NCBI GenBank assembly: GCA_011009095.1
Contig: VTPC01001059.1
Span: forward strand, 80,042 to 144,041
DNA length: 64,000 nucleotides
From: Ignelater luminosus
Lineage: Eukaryota; Arthropoda; Insecta; Coleoptera; Elateridae
Reading direction: 5' to 3'
The position numbers and the translations under genes were made by a program. The notes below the pieces were generated by a model. That model was not told where the DNA came from and ran no database searches. It saw only the letters and a program-made list of their open reading frames with translations. This document shows positions 45,759 through 58,324 of this stretch, in pieces; the first letter of the stretch is position 1; each line of letters begins with the position of its first letter.

Positions 45759-46199
45759 GTAAGTAAGCTTTTGATATTTCGTGCTACAATTAGGCGTTTT
45801 GAATAATGTTCAATAATTGAAAGTGCAATTATTCATTATATTAATTGCAACACGTCTGGCCAGCGTGGCGTTTTAAGGCCAACAACCCTTAATTTCAAAT
45901 ATGAAAGTGTCAAATTTTAATGTCATAGGGTTCGTAGCCCAGAAGCGCGCACTTCGACAAAAGTCTGCTCCAAGGAGTCTAGGAGGAGCAAAAATTTGAT
46001 AAAGCTTGATAATTTAAAGAACAAACAAACAAGACAAAACCTAACTTTATGTATAGGGACATAAAATACAAGAACATTAAGAATTACGAACTGGATAGAT
46101 GAATTAGAAGAAGAATTAAAACAAATTAAGTGAGACATAATTGGCCTAGCAGTCATCAGAAAAAGAGATGAAAAAGCAATAAAATTAGAATCAGGAAAC

Positions 46200-48247
46200 A
46201 TGCTGTACCACACAGGTTGCAAAGAAAACGGTGTAGGGGAGTTGGATTTATTGTCAATAGAAAATTGGTAGACAAAATAAAAATATATAAACAACTGCCT
46301 AACAGGGTCGTCAACATAGTGTTAGAAATCAATAAAACAATACAACTACAAATAATACAAGTCTATGCTCTGACGCAATCATATGAAGATGAAGAAGTAG
46401 AAAGTTTCTACGAGCTAATATTAACAGCAGTAGAAGAATATACAACACAATACAAAATCATTATAGGAGATTTAAACGCTAAACTAGGCACAAAACAGGA
46501 TGACAATGAACAAAAAGTAGGAAAATTTGGACTCAGGGAAAAGAATAGAAGAGGTGAGATGCTCTACAACGCCTAAGAACAAGAAGATCTATATGTTATG
46601 CTATGCTTTTAAAAAAAGCCCCAGAACAAGTGGATATGGACTAGTCCAGACGGATCGACAGAAAACGAAATAGATTTTATACCAACAACAAAAAAAAATA
46701 ATAAAAGATTCAAATGTGATTAACAGTTTCTTAATAGGAAGCGACCATAGACTAGTCAGAGCCAAAATTACAATAAATTCAAAAATCCAAGAATTGAGAA
46801 ATGTTACCAACGAAAAAAACAAAACTAGAGATAAGGAAGCCACTAAAAATGAAGACGCATACCAAGAAGAAACAAGAAAACAATTACAAAATAAAGACCC
46901 TTCACACATGAACATAGAGGAAATGAATAACATGTTAATAGAAACAATTGATGAAGCAGCCTAAAAAGTAACATCAAAGCAAAAACAAAAAGGAAAAAAA
47001 CTGACAGACGAAATAAAACAAATGTTGACAGAGAGAAGAAAGCTATTACAACAGAGAAAGCAAAAAACCATAGAATTTGTGGAACTTAACAAGCTGATAA
47101 TAAGAAGGTCAATAAAAGAAAGCATGAATAACAAACATGACAAAGTGATAAACGAAGTAATAGAGCGAAACCAAATCATGAAAGTACTCAGACCCAATCT
47201 GGGAAAAACTTTATTATAAGACTATAAGAAAACAATGTAGAAGAAATTAGAAATAAATCTAAAATAGAAAATAGAGTTTAAGGATTCTACAGGAAAAAAA
47301 TTATTAATAGAAATTCAGAAGACATTCCAGAAATAACCACAGGAAATAACCAGCGCATTAAAAGAAATGAAGAATAACAAAGCCCATAGGAAAGAAGACA
47401 TCACAAAGGAACTTTTAAAAGAAGGGGGAAAAGAAATTTTACAAATTCTAAAACCCTATTCGACAAATGTCTAGACACAGAAAAGATGGTAACTGAATGG
47501 GAAAGAAGCTATTACAGTGTAATTATACAAGAAAGGGGATAAACAAAACCTCTAGATTAAAGAGCAATAACATTACTGTCACAAATGTATAAATTACTGT
47601 CCACAGTATTAGTGAAAAGACTAAAAACAAAATGGGAATGTACCTAACCCATCAACAAGCGGGCTTTAGGAAAAATTGTAGCACAGTTGATTATTTACTA
47701 ACTGTTAAAGTGCTCATCGAAACAGCAAATGAATATCATCTTCCCCTGTATATAACACTGGTAGGCTACGAAAGGGTTTTTTGACTCTACTGAATATGGG
47801 CAACCAAAGAGGCACTATGGAACTGCAGAATATACAACACATTTATGATGAGACACAAACGACATTTTAACTACAACAAGAAACACAACCTATAACATAC
47901 ATAGAGGCGTCCGTCAAGGCGATCCTTTGTCATCCAAACTATTCGTGATAGTCTTAGAAGACATATTTAAAAAATTAGAATGGGAGTCTAAAGACATAAA
48001 CATAAATGGAAGATTCCTAAATCACCGAGAGTACGTCGATGACATAATTCTGTTTTACGAGAGCTCAACAGAATTACAGATAATGATCCAAGAATTACAA
48101 GTGGCATCAGGAAAAGCTGAACTACAAATGAACATAAAAAAAACAAACATAATGACGAACACTGTAGAAAATATGAATAGAAACATTAACGGTAAAAGGT
48201 TAGAACAAGTTGATGAGTATAATATAGTATCTTGGTCAAAGAATTAA
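46200..48247 (+). pseudogene. LINE endonuclease and reverse transcriptase, broken
   Basis: The endonuclease has RGVGFIVNRKLVDKIKIY, VVNIVLEINKTIQLQIIQVY, YKIIIGDLNAKLGTKQDD (the catalytic GDxN motif, about 46455-46510), WTSPDGSTENEIDFI and FLIGSDHRLVRAKI (the SDH motif, about 46738). The reverse transcriptase has HQQAGFRKNCSTVDYLLTV-like sequence near 47650-47700, RGVRQGDPLSSKLFVIVLED (about 47900-47960) and NHREYVDDIILFYESS (about 48020-48060), with YVDD where most such LINEs have FADD. Many stops and frameshifts are present. It would have encoded the enzyme for target-primed reverse transcription. Confidence 0.8.
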
Positions 48248-48466
48248 ATTAAATAAGTAAAATCAAGACACAGAAATAACAAGAAGAATTAAATTAAGCT
48301 GGGTAGCATTTGAAAAGCTCGGTGATACACTATTAAAAAAAAAAGGATCGCCTAACATCATAAAACAAAAGTGTTTGACACGGCGCCCAAACATGGACAA
48401 TGGCAAAGAAAAACACAGACAGACTAATAAAAACACCACGAGCAATGGAACGAAAAATGTTAAATA

Positions 48467-49393
48467 CGAGGTCTGTTCAAAAAGTATCGCGAATTTTGTG
48501 TTTTTTCAAAAATTATTTATTTATTCATGAATATCTATTTTGTCTCCTTTAAAGTAATCCCCATCAGATATTATACACTTGTGTCAACGTTTTTTCCAAG
48601 CCTCGAAGCACTTCAAAAAATCATTTTTTGTGATCTTGTTCAGCTCCTCCTTCGATGCCGTCTTTATCTCCTCAATCGTAGCGTAGCGTCGTCCTTTCAT
48701 GGGCCTCTTCAGTTTCGGGAACAAGAAAAAGTCACAGGGGGCCAGGTCTGGGGAATATGGTGGCTGCGGCACCATTAGTGTGTTGTTTTTGGCCAAGAAT
48801 TCGCGCACAAGCAACGATGTGTAAGCAGGGGCGTTATCATGGTGCAAAAGCCAATTTTTGTTCTTCCACAAATCCGGGCGTTTCTGGCGGATTGCTTCGC
48901 GCAAATTGCGCATAACTTGCAGGTAATATTCCTTATTGACCGTTCTACCCTGTGGCAAGAACTCATGATGCACCACGCCCCTGAAATCGAAGAAAACTGT
49001 AAGCAAAACCAAAAGCACGCTCTTCGTCGTTCACATCTTCTCGGCCCTCTGAGAACATTTTGCACCACCGATAAACGTTGCTTCGGTCCAAGGTAGCTTC
49101 ATTATATGCCACAGTCAACATTCGGAATGCGTCCGCGCACTTAATTTTGTTTTTCACACAGAGTTTGATACAGATTCTTTGATCCATTTTTTGGAATAGG
49201 CAAAAATCGAAGACGAGCAAAAACACGTCCAAGCAAAACAGCTGTCAAAAATTAACTGAATATTCAAAATGGCCGAACTTGTCGGCATAAGTGAGAGACA
49301 CGAGTACCAACATAACGCCACAAAAAAATCGAAAATCGAATATACGTAACCCGCGGAAATTCAAAATTCGCGATACTTTTTGAACAGACCTCG
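48467..49393 (-). mobile_element. Mariner (DD34D) transposon, internally deleted
   Basis: 927 bp with terminal inverted repeats CGAGGTCTGTTCAAAAAGTA (about 28-30 bp) and TA on both sides (48465-48466 and 49394-49395). It interrupts the RTE-like LINE; the LINE reading resumes right after 49395. A complete mariner is about 1.3 kb, so about 350-400 bp are missing from the gene. Confidence 0.92.
48534..49188 (-). pseudogene. Mariner transposase with central deletion
   Basis: The N-terminal helix-turn-helix (MDQRICIKLCVKNKIKCADA, then MFSEGREDVNDEERA) occupies 49188-49010. It jumps directly to the catalytic half at about 49018: LLTVFFDFRGVVHHEFLPQG, LLHHDNAPAYTSLLVREFL, PPYSPDLAPCDFFLFPKLK. The second and third catalytic Asp are 34 residues apart (DD34D). 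The first Asp (the GDESW region) is in the deleted part. A TGA follows AWKKR at 48582-48584 where relatives have Trp, after which HKCIISDGDYFKGDK continues in frame to about 48534. The protein cannot be active. Confidence 0.9.
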
Positions 49394-49964
49394 TATAACA
49401 CTAAAAGATAAAAGACGCAACACTTGGATACAAACAAAAACTAATGTCACAGACGTCAGAGAAAGAGCAACGAGACTGAAGTGGCAATATGCAGGACATA
49501 ATGCAAGACAAACAGATAACAGGTGGAACACACAAATCCTGAGCTGGAGACCATGGTTAGGAAAAAAGGAACATGGAAAATGGGAGGATGATATCAAAAT
49601 ATATCAAAAGACAACCTGAAAACCACAAGCTCAAAATAGAAACACTTAGCAGAAAACTGGAGAGACCTACATCCGTAAATGGATTGAAGAGGTTTAAGAA
49701 GAAGAAGATTAACTGCGTGGAAGTCATAAATTATATTTCCGTAAACCTGGTGTATTGTATTCCAAACAATCATGTTTCTTCATTATCGAGAAAAAACTGA
49801 TTTGGCCTCTCTGATTTTCTAAGAGCATGAATAACATAGTTATAAGATGCCTAACAAATGAAATGTTACTCAGCTATCAAAGAAGATGCTGGGTCTAAAA
49901 AATTCAGTAAGAACGCATTATCATCTTTATAAAAATTCCATCCGAAATAAATTATCCATATGCC

Positions 49965-50505
49965 GGGTACTGAATCGGCGTACGCAACATAGGAAATCCC
50001 ATGCTAATTTGGAAATGTTTCGCTATTGGCTCCCTTAATTATTTTAGCACTAAACTTTATTTAAGATTTTTGAAGGGCATTGGAAGATGATATACACTTT
50101 TACATACATTTTATGAAAACTCAGTTAGAAGATATTTGAAGAAAGGTGTGTGCATAATAGATGTTATGCGCATAGTTCAGCAGCAACATCAAATAGGCCT
50201 GCAAATTTTCACAATCAACAATTTGATATTTGATTAAATACCACATTATTATACTAAAGCAATTCTGGTTTTGTTAGCATCTAGTTGTGAATTATAACTT
50301 AATAGCAATAAAGTTATTGATATTCCACGTTGCTGCTGTACTATGCACATAATAAAATACTAAAATTGCTCAGTGTATATCATCTTCCAATACACTTCCA
50401 AAAACCTAAATAAATTTTAGGGCTAATATAGTTAAGGGAGCCAATATCTAAACATTTAAAAATTAGCATGGGATTTCCTATGTTGCGTCCGCGGATTCAG
50501 CACCC
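49965..50505. repeat. MITE with about 200-bp inverted arms
   Basis: The left arm begins GGGTACTGAATCGGCG and contains ATAGGAAATCCCATGCTAAT. The right arm is its reverse complement with differences (GGGTGCTGAATCCGCG). The arms also share TTGGAAGATGATATACAC and CAGCAGCAAC, and the loop is about 130-150 bases. It is non-coding, 541 bp. No clear target duplication; TAT occurs near both ends. Superfamily unknown. Confidence 0.8.
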
Positions 50506-50850
50506 TATAGTTACTCAGAAATTTCAACGTTTAGCACTTTTACATTTTTCAACTCAAATGAAGGTTAAGATTTCAAAACATATTCAGAGTGTGGCTAGGA
50601 GGGCAAGAGAAACACTTGAAAATTTCTAGATTTTGTTATTATAATGCATTGTACTCATTTATAAACCAAGCATTCCCAGAAACTTTAGACAGAAATGTTA
50701 ATTAGTCAGAACTTGGTTGCTTAATATGGTGACTTAGATTTCCAGACATGCTTCCATCTGAAAATTGAAAATATTTGGCATCAAGAATTGTAAAAATCAT
50801 TCCAAGTGGACGACTTTGTGTGTAAATGACAAGAGATAAACGTTAACAAA
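50506..50850. other. Spacer, nothing recognised
   Basis: AT-rich sequence between the MITE and the SINE-like segment, with no coding or repeat signal noticed. Confidence 0.4.
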
Positions 50851-50960
50851 GGACCGCCCCAGTAGCTCTGTGGTTTAAGCACCCAGCGTAGTTAGTAATC
50901 AAACAAGCGATTATTGTCCCTGGCTCAAAACCCGGTGAGGTTGAAGATTTCCGGGAAAGA
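50851..50960 (+). repeat. tRNA-derived SINE-like segment
   Basis: GCCCCAGTAGCTCTGTGGTT followed by TAAGCACCCAGCG resembles the 5' half of a tRNA with a pol III A box. About 45 bases later CCTGGCTCAAAACCCGGTGAG resembles a weakened B box. The spacing is typical of tRNA-derived SINE heads. The body and tail are not delimited. Confidence 0.4.
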
Positions 50961-53900
50961 AAGTAAATTGGAAATGCAAAATAATTAACCAAACCGCCCT
51001 TTTCAGAGTGAACGCCTGAGGGCGAAAGAAGAGTCAGCTTCCGACAAAATATAGCAATAGCCCAATTAATACCGCAAATGAGAATGCATACTCTTCAACT
51101 TTTAGACAACACGTTACCAAAGCAACTACCGCGTCGTAACACTAACAATTGCAAATATCTGAAAACGTTGTTTGTCAATATTTTTGCGCATATCAGTAAA
51201 TAATCTCCTACCAACAATTTGGTTTGTACTAAGGTACTTCTTCATTGCTTGTAGTTTCTGTATAATTCGACAAATTAGATCAATCGAGTGGTTCCGACAC
51301 CCTTTAAAATGAAGTTCCCATCCACCACTGATGGGTTCATGGACTAAATTTGACAGAAAACTAAATTTTCAGAATTCTCAGTTGTATTTAATTAGTTTGT
51401 ACTTGAATTACGTCCAAATTATTTTAAACTGAGATAGTGGTATTGACAGGTTTATCTTGAGCATAGGTAGACAAAGATAATTATTAGTAAGTTGACGCAC
51501 TACGTAAGTGAAGACAGAAGGTTTTAAGATTAATAACCTCTCAGATACCGAGCCCGTCAATCTAACTCAGCTTAATAGTTAGAACTTAAATCTACCTACG
51601 TTTGGCGCATAAAAGTGTTACCCTTCTTTGATTACCTTGGTAAAATCTCGTTCGGTTATTCGACAAAATTCCAATAACTGTCACAATGGAATTTACATTT
51701 TGTTCGATTAAATTCCAAGTGACAATCAAATGCATGCGTCTGAGTAGCTGTGCAGTTGATGGAAAGAGACTCCAACAGTATCAAGTCTGAATTTTTCCAG
51801 AATAACAAATTCCTTATTTTCTTCAGTCTTAAAAAATTTATTTGCTAAATACTTAACTACTACGGTAACCTTAATCATTGTTACTGCATCCATAGCTACC
51901 ACCTTGCAAATCAAGTTATTAAGACGTAAAAAGATCGGGCTTTAATTATAAAAAGAACATTCTAAATTTGGAAGACTGTAATTAGCACCCTGTCAGACAT
52001 AGGTTATACTTGCTGGTAATTAATCATCGTAACATTCTGGGATATAAAACATTTTATCGATTCAGTTCTGAAGGACAAGATTGCGGTTCTAATATCTTAT
52101 ACTTTACGTAAAACTGCAAGTCTCTCTTACTTAGAGTGCTATTCCTCAATAAATCAGAAAGGTCGCTAATATTTACAAAAAGTTTATTTCTACTTATTAT
52201 TTTTTTAACTCTTTGTTAGAGTGTGTACTCGCCATGTTTTCTTTAGCAGTCCGCAAGTATAAAATTACGAAACCATTAATAATAACAAATGGTTTCACTT
52301 GACTTAGTACGGTTTGTTCAATCATTACTTATTGCTAAATGTGAAGGATTAGTCAGCTAGGTTCAGTTCGCGCACGCATCTAGCGGGCTTGTCATGTAGG
52401 GCTGATTGCACCGTGAATGAATAAAATAGCATGTTGTTTGGTCAAAATAAGTCCAAAAGTAGTAACAAACCGAGATAATTGTACCGAGAATAGTCGTAAT
52501 GGTCTCTATGATCAACTGATGTACTAAATCATATGATGCTGATGTAAATATTTGCGATTCAATCGAGCCAATGTTAATTAATTTTATATTATAACCGTTT
52601 GATTTAATTAACACAACAATCAACAAAATCGTTTTTGGTCTATCCACATAGCCATTTGATGGTTGAGGAGAGATATCTCACCTGAAGATACCTTAGTGCA
52701 AAACCCGTTGTGAAATGCGAACCAAATAAGGAAATAATAAGGAAGTCCGTTTTTATCACATACTTATAACATTGTTTTTCTTTTGTTGTAACGGCAACTT
52801 TTTTGTCACCGTTACGTGAGAGTTGTTAATCCGTGCTTTTGGGGTGTACTCGTATGTTTTGTAGTTTTTTCCTTGTGTGATTTTGATACTTAGGAATATA
52901 CTTTAAAATGCTGGGTTATATTCTTTTAAGTCCTTTTATATGTTTAATCAATTAGGTTTAACAACTTCTTTTGGTAATTTTAATAGTATAGCAAGTGAAA
53001 CGCAGGGTATAATTATTTTCAACGTCTACTATAACTTCTTTTATGGTTTTTGAATTTTATACAGCTTTTAGTAATTTGTTTCCTTGGAAATGGTAGCTGA
53101 TCTTAGAATCCTTGGTTAGTAGATTGTGTGTAGGGGCCTCTTTCTGATATGGGAAGGAGTTATATTTTCTTAAGGTTCATTGTAGGATGAATTTATTTCG
53201 TATATAATTGTGGATATTTCGATATTTAAATTTCCTTTTTAATTTATTAATCGAAATTTAACTGAATGTTTTGATAGAAATTTTCCTTGTTTTGAAACCA
53301 GTTTCTTTAATTCCCTGATGTGTACTTGGGAAATCCCAGCGGGGTATTGCGACCTTCTTGAGGAATTGGAAACTGCTTTGCTTGAACAGACCATGCGCTA
53401 CCAGCGATGGCTTCGGGTCAACGGGGCATTAGACTCGGGCCTTGAGTGCAAAACCCTATAATTAGGGGTAAGTTTCTTTCTCCTTTTGAATTCGTCGAAA
53501 CTAATTGTGGTTTTCCTCTGTGCACTTTTCTTGTTGAGCCGAGATTTTGGAGCTGTCTATTTATAAGACAAAGTAGGAACGGTAGAAGACCGATTATTTA
53601 ATTAAGCTGTCATTGCATTCAAAAAGTCTCTATACTTTTGATATTAGTTTTTACAAAATTATTGGGATTTTCCGTGGCCTGGATCTTCTCCCATTTGTCA
53701 ACTCCGAATTGATAAAGATATTCCTCAGCTGACACAAAATCGAGATGTGGGTTTTTTTTATCCTTTCTGATCTTGAAGTATTCTAATACGTGATGACATT
53801 ATTAATTATTAATGCATCTTTGAAATTAAGTTTAAATCTTATAACCTAAAAGAAATAGTTAGTATGATGTTTTTTTGATATCAAATCACTCGAAAATTCG

Positions 53901-54780
53901 TTTTTTCTTTGTTGTTTTTTTATTAAATTAGTTGTGGTACGTTTTAAGTAATCAAGTTTTTGTTGCAGCCCATTATAATAATTTCTCTTCAAAGTCTTTA
54001 AAGTTTCTTTGGACGTAGATTGAAATTGTTTTTCGGTTTCGTAATTACAAGTTTTGTTCAGCTCAATACTTGAGCAGATCTGTTCATCGTTGGAAAGCTT
54101 TTTTTGGTAAGCTTTTTCATACTGTTTCAATTTTTGTCCAGGAGCTCATTTGGCACTTTATAAATCTTTCTATTAGAGTTTAATTACCTTAAATAATTTT
54201 TGCTGTTGATTTCCCTTTTCGTTTTTTAATTATATTTGCCATTGCTGCTTCCCAATAAAAAAGGAAAATTAATAAAGGTAAATTTTCTATAAATTTATTG
54301 AATTATTTGTTTTCTTAAAACTTTTTCACTGGCATTTAGGATTATACCATCGAGTGTTTGTGGTTGATAAATTTAAACTGTTTCTGATTTATACTATAAA
54401 AATTTGGTTTGTATGATAATATATTTGCAAATGTACTTTACTTGAAATTTAATTCTTTAAAATATTTGATATTATAATTAGGTAGTATTTCATTAGTGTA
54501 ATTTCTTTCTTAACTAGTTAAAAAATTTCTTATTATTTAATAATATTTTCTGGTCAACTCTATTTTTGATATTTTGCGTCTTTTATGTACAAAGGCACTG
54601 GCGCTTAATATTTTATGATTATTATTTATATAAGGTTCTAATATACAGGTTGAATAAAAAATATTTGTGTTTTATTGTGTGTGTAACCTTATCTGTGCCT
54701 AGGGCAACCTACTGAGCTTAGTCGGCTTAGGACCAACGAGATCCTAGTTTTTTTAAATTGATAAAACTGTAACGCAAGGT
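50961..54780. other. Intergenic, no supported gene
   Basis: About 3.8 kb. Open stretches at 51726-51914, 52363-52647 and 53846-54130 (all minus) carry no recognised domain; the last is Lys/Gln-rich and could form a coiled coil. A GC-richer patch near 53330-53470 (CCATGCGCTACCAGCGATGG) was not identified. Confidence 0.35.
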
Positions 54781-54784
54781 CACA

Positions 54785-55200
54785 TTACATTGTTCTTCCT
54801 CGATTTGTTCCATAGTATTCCTAGTTACTTCTCAATTTCCTCGTCTTCCCTTTTAATTTCCACACTTCCTTACTTTAACTTCTTATTTTCCTGTTTTAAC
54901 ATTCTAGATTCTCCATTAAACTCTTTTTATACAATTTTTTTTGTAACCTCCCTTCACCGCCTTCGTCGTATTTATGACCAATTCTACTTTTTCTCCTTCC
55001 ACGTTGTCCTACATTGTATGTCTTCTGTTCACTTTTTTCAAATACACCACTATTTTTGTGCTTTTCTTTTCGTTACTTTATTATCTGTAGAAAACCACTT
55101 GTCGCTGTTCATTTAATCTTCATTAACTTAAATCAGTCTAGTGCTTTAGTTTAACTTATTTCAGTCCTTTCTATCCTCCATTCCGTCGTAGACTTTTAAT
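54785..55200 (-). other. Possible LINE ORF1 coiled-coil remnant
   Basis: In shifting frames the minus strand yields charged heptad-like pieces such as LKQENKKLK, VEIKREDEEIEK and ILWNKSRKNNV. These recall the coiled coil that precedes ORF1 proteins of the kind found at 56640-57014. The plus strand is correspondingly pyrimidine-rich (54790-55116). This is weak evidence from composition and short motifs only. Confidence 0.2.
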
Positions 55201-56639
55201 GGTGACCGACATCACACCATGATGAAGCCTCTCTCGGGTGATCTTTCCTATAGTTAATTCTTCTTGATGTGGCTCTAGTTTAAATAAATAGAAACTCTTT
55301 TTTACTATTCTGTAACGTTTTGATGACGCTAAAGGGAAAGCTAACATAGAAAGGGAAAATACTAATTTCTAAGCTAACTAACTGATTTTTTTCCTTTTAT
55401 AGCAGCTGTAGATTTTACAGTTATTTTTTTATAAACCCTTTAATGTGTACAGACTTTTATATAATCATATAGTTTACATTTCTAATATTAATATTTTTCT
55501 TTGGTTTGAATTTCCTTAGATGCTTCTGACCCGCCTGAAGTTTAAATTTAATTTGGATCGCCTACGCTTTATTGCTCTTTTGATGGGCTCCTACACTTAG
55601 TAATAATTCATTTCTATGTCAGATTTTGTCTCTGAAGGACAGGCCTTATTTTTAATATACTGTTTGCGTCTTAATTAATTCAGGAAAACGCACTAGACTC
55701 AGGTAGACAATTAATTAACTTTTGTTTCTGCTTAGTTCTATTGGCCTTTTTTCCGTTTTATTCTGTTTTTTTTTTTTGGTAGTCTGCTACTTAGTACAGC
55801 GTCTGGGGATTTTGGCCTTGGAATACAGTTACAGTGAATGAATAAATATGGGGTTAATGGCATTTTGTTTTTTATAGCAAAAATTCAAATGTTTACCATA
55901 ACTTGTTTTCTGTTTTTGATTTTCTCATTGTTTAAACAAATACCCATAAAAAATTAATATCTGAGCATATAATTTTGATTTAACTAGTAAATTTGTTTTA
56001 TATATACGTGGAGTTTTACTTAAATAGACACTGAGAACATCTTTTAAAGAAACTGGTTTATGGTATGGGTCGTAGGGATCTAAAGCAGATAGCAACGCCC
56101 ATTCAGACTATGGTTCATCCACCAAGTACTACTAGATGGTGTTCTGGAAACATTACTAAGTCCAAGATTTTTCACAAAAGAACTTGACGACCAAAGATGA
56201 CAAATCTCTTTAGTTATTCTCAAAAGTTGACTAATTGCTTACCTGGGATTCAACCAACAACAAGGAAAACAAATTATGGTCTGTACATTTCCAATGCTAG
56301 TAGCGACTCCCTCAACATTCTTGTGAAAGGAAAAGAGATAAGTGCAATGAAATAAGGTGTGCTTGGCGGTAGCTTCTTTCTGTATTCCAAGCCCATACTA
56401 AAATTGCTTACAAATCAAATAATCATTCGTTCAAGATACCATGATGTAAAAGGCCGAGAGTCAAAATAGGGTGGACAAGATAAGATAGCAAAATGGCAAC
56501 TTGGTTCTTTTGAAAAGGAAAAATGAAATTTTAAAAACAAGGTTAAATCAAAAGTTTTCGCACCTTGAGACAACCAAGATCGTTATGGTTTTTGCCAATT
56601 TGCCAAAATAATGGAACTTAATGAGAAAAACGAGAAATA
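55201..56639. other. Intergenic, no supported gene
   Basis: About 1.4 kb of AT-rich sequence. Nothing recognised on either strand; the start of the following LINE may lie near its end. Confidence 0.35.
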
Positions 56640-58310
56640 GAGAGGGAACTAAAGCTCACAAACATGAGGGTGGAAAAATTAGAAAGAGAGAGCAAGAAGA
56701 AAAACATGGTTATCGAGGGAATACCCATGGAAAAAATAGATAATAAAAGAGGTAAAAAAGCAAGTAGAAAGTTTTGTTACACGCAACCTGGAGATCGATA
56801 TAAAAGTAATCAGAGCAGGAAAAATGGGTCAAATACTTGTATCGTCGAATTAGAAACTATGGAAGATAAGATAAAGATTATGAAAAATAAGAACAAACTA
56901 AGAAACATAAAGGAACATAAAATATTTATTAAATCGGACATGACGAAAAGAGAAAGGAAAATACAAAAATCAATATCTGAGAAGGCCAAAGAAGAAAAAG
57001 AGGTAAGCAAGTGAAAGTGCATTATATAAAAATTTACATTAGTGGGAAAATGTGGAAATTAGAGGAAGACACAGAGGAGCTAATAGAATATAACAACTAC
57101 ACAGCCACAGAAAACTGACGTAGCACAAAAATACGGATGGATATCTGATGGCAAGCAAGGCTATGAAAAGGAAAACGTATGGTAGGGGCGACAAAGGTAA
57201 AGTAAAAAAAACCACAAACCGTAAGAACTGAAAAGAATGGGGGCTAGAATGTGAAAGGTATGGCAGGGAAGAAGCGAAAGTTAATAGAAGAAATGCAAAG
57301 ATTAAACATGGATTACGTTAGAATAACACAAACAAGAAAAAGTATGGAACTGAACAAGGGATACTGATTGATAGGGTCCGGGATAAATAAAGAACATGCG
57401 AGAGCAAGCACGGTTCTAATAATTAAGAGAAGCAAAATAGTGAACGTCAGAAATGAACAGGTGGGGAATGAAAGGATGATGTCGGTTAATGTTAAAGAAG
57501 GTCAAAAAAGTATCTGCTGATAATAGTCTACGGGCCGAATGAAGACGCCAAAAAAGAAGAAAAGAACAGATTTTTCGAAAACTCATAAAATGAATTAGAC
57601 TATAACAATACGAGAAAAGTGATAGAATGGAAACCTAAATAGCCAAGTCGAAGGCTGGGGAGGGAAGAAGAAAGAACAAAGAATTCAAACGGAGAAAGAA
57701 TACTGAACTTCTGCAGATAAAATGAAATGATCGTTATGAACACGCACTTCAAGCATAAAGAAATACATAAGATTACGTGGGAGGTCACAAGCAGGAATGA
57801 GAAGTCGATAATAAACTACTTCTTAATGAGCAAAACACTAAGATTTAATATCAAAGATGTTAGAGTAAAACGAGGACCGGAGATCGAAAGCGACCACTTT
57901 CTGGTCACCATGAAAGGAGATTATGGGACAAAGACAATAACCAAAATCACCAAAACAAAAGTAACTAAAGAAAGAATAAGATGTTTTAAGTTGAAAGAAC
58001 CGCAGATTAAAAAGAAATATCAGGAAATTTTAGAACTGGAATTGAAAGATACTAGACAAAATATCGCAGTAGAAGAACTATAGAACGACCTTAAATAAGC
58101 AATCCTGTCTGCAGTTAAGAAAGCATGTGATATGACTAAAATCTCAAATAGGAAGCAAAATAGGACACACTGATGGAATGCAGAAATCAAAAACGCAATT
58201 TAGAAGAAAGAACAAAAGTGGATAGAATATCTAGAGACAAAAAGGTTACAAGACTATGAGGCATACCAGATGGCAAAGAAAAAGATTAAAAAACGGGTGA
58301 AAGGAAAATA
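56640..58310 (+). pseudogene. LINE fragment: ORF1 and endonuclease
   Basis: The first part (56664-57014) encodes VEKLERESKKKNMVIEGIPM, a Lys-rich nucleic-acid-binding ORF1 type, with CIVELETMEDKIKIMKNKNK and DMTKRERKIQKSISEKAKEE. A broken apurinic-type endonuclease follows (about 57260-58080): LIEEMQRLNMDYVRITQTRK, the segment ending VYGPNEDAKKEEKNRFFENS, MIVMNTHFKHKEIHKITWEV, IINYFLMSKTLRFNIKDVRV and IESDHFLVTMKGDY (SDH motif near 57890). The order ORF1 then endonuclease is that of non-LTR retrotransposons. Reverse transcriptase is absent; the sequence stops near 58310, where a different gene fragment begins. Several stops and frameshifts. Confidence 0.7.
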
Positions 58311-58324
58311 AGAAGAGCTGTTGT

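Larger units (their letters stand above)
46020..49800 (+). mobile_element. RTE-like LINE, decayed, split by a mariner
   Basis: Non-LTR retrotransposon remnants run in order: endonuclease (46200-46960), a Lys-rich linker, reverse transcriptase (about 47560-48250) and a C-terminal region that continues after the 48467-49393 mariner (ERATRLKWQYAGHNARQ, RWNTQILSWRPW at 49470-49560). The tail (GLKRFKKKKIN) ends near 49710. The ends and target duplication are not defined. The endonuclease is of the type found in RTE/BovB elements and in the ruminant CFDP2 gene. Confidence 0.75.

Noticed and set aside
45923..46294. Minus-strand open stretches across 45.9-47.2 kb
   Set aside because: They are hydrophobic, low-complexity translations antisense to the Lys-rich LINE endonuclease.
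48527..49096. Plus-strand open stretches across the mariner
   Set aside because: They are antisense to the mariner transposase, whose motifs are clear on the minus strand.
52363..52647. Membrane receptor exon (hydrophobic open stretch)
   Set aside because: Hydrophobicity alone in AT-rich DNA is not evidence; no receptor signature or splice sites seen.
53846..54130. Lys/Gln-rich minus-strand stretch as a LINE ORF1
   Set aside because: Composition suits a coiled coil, but no ORF1 motif or neighbouring LINE sequence supports it.
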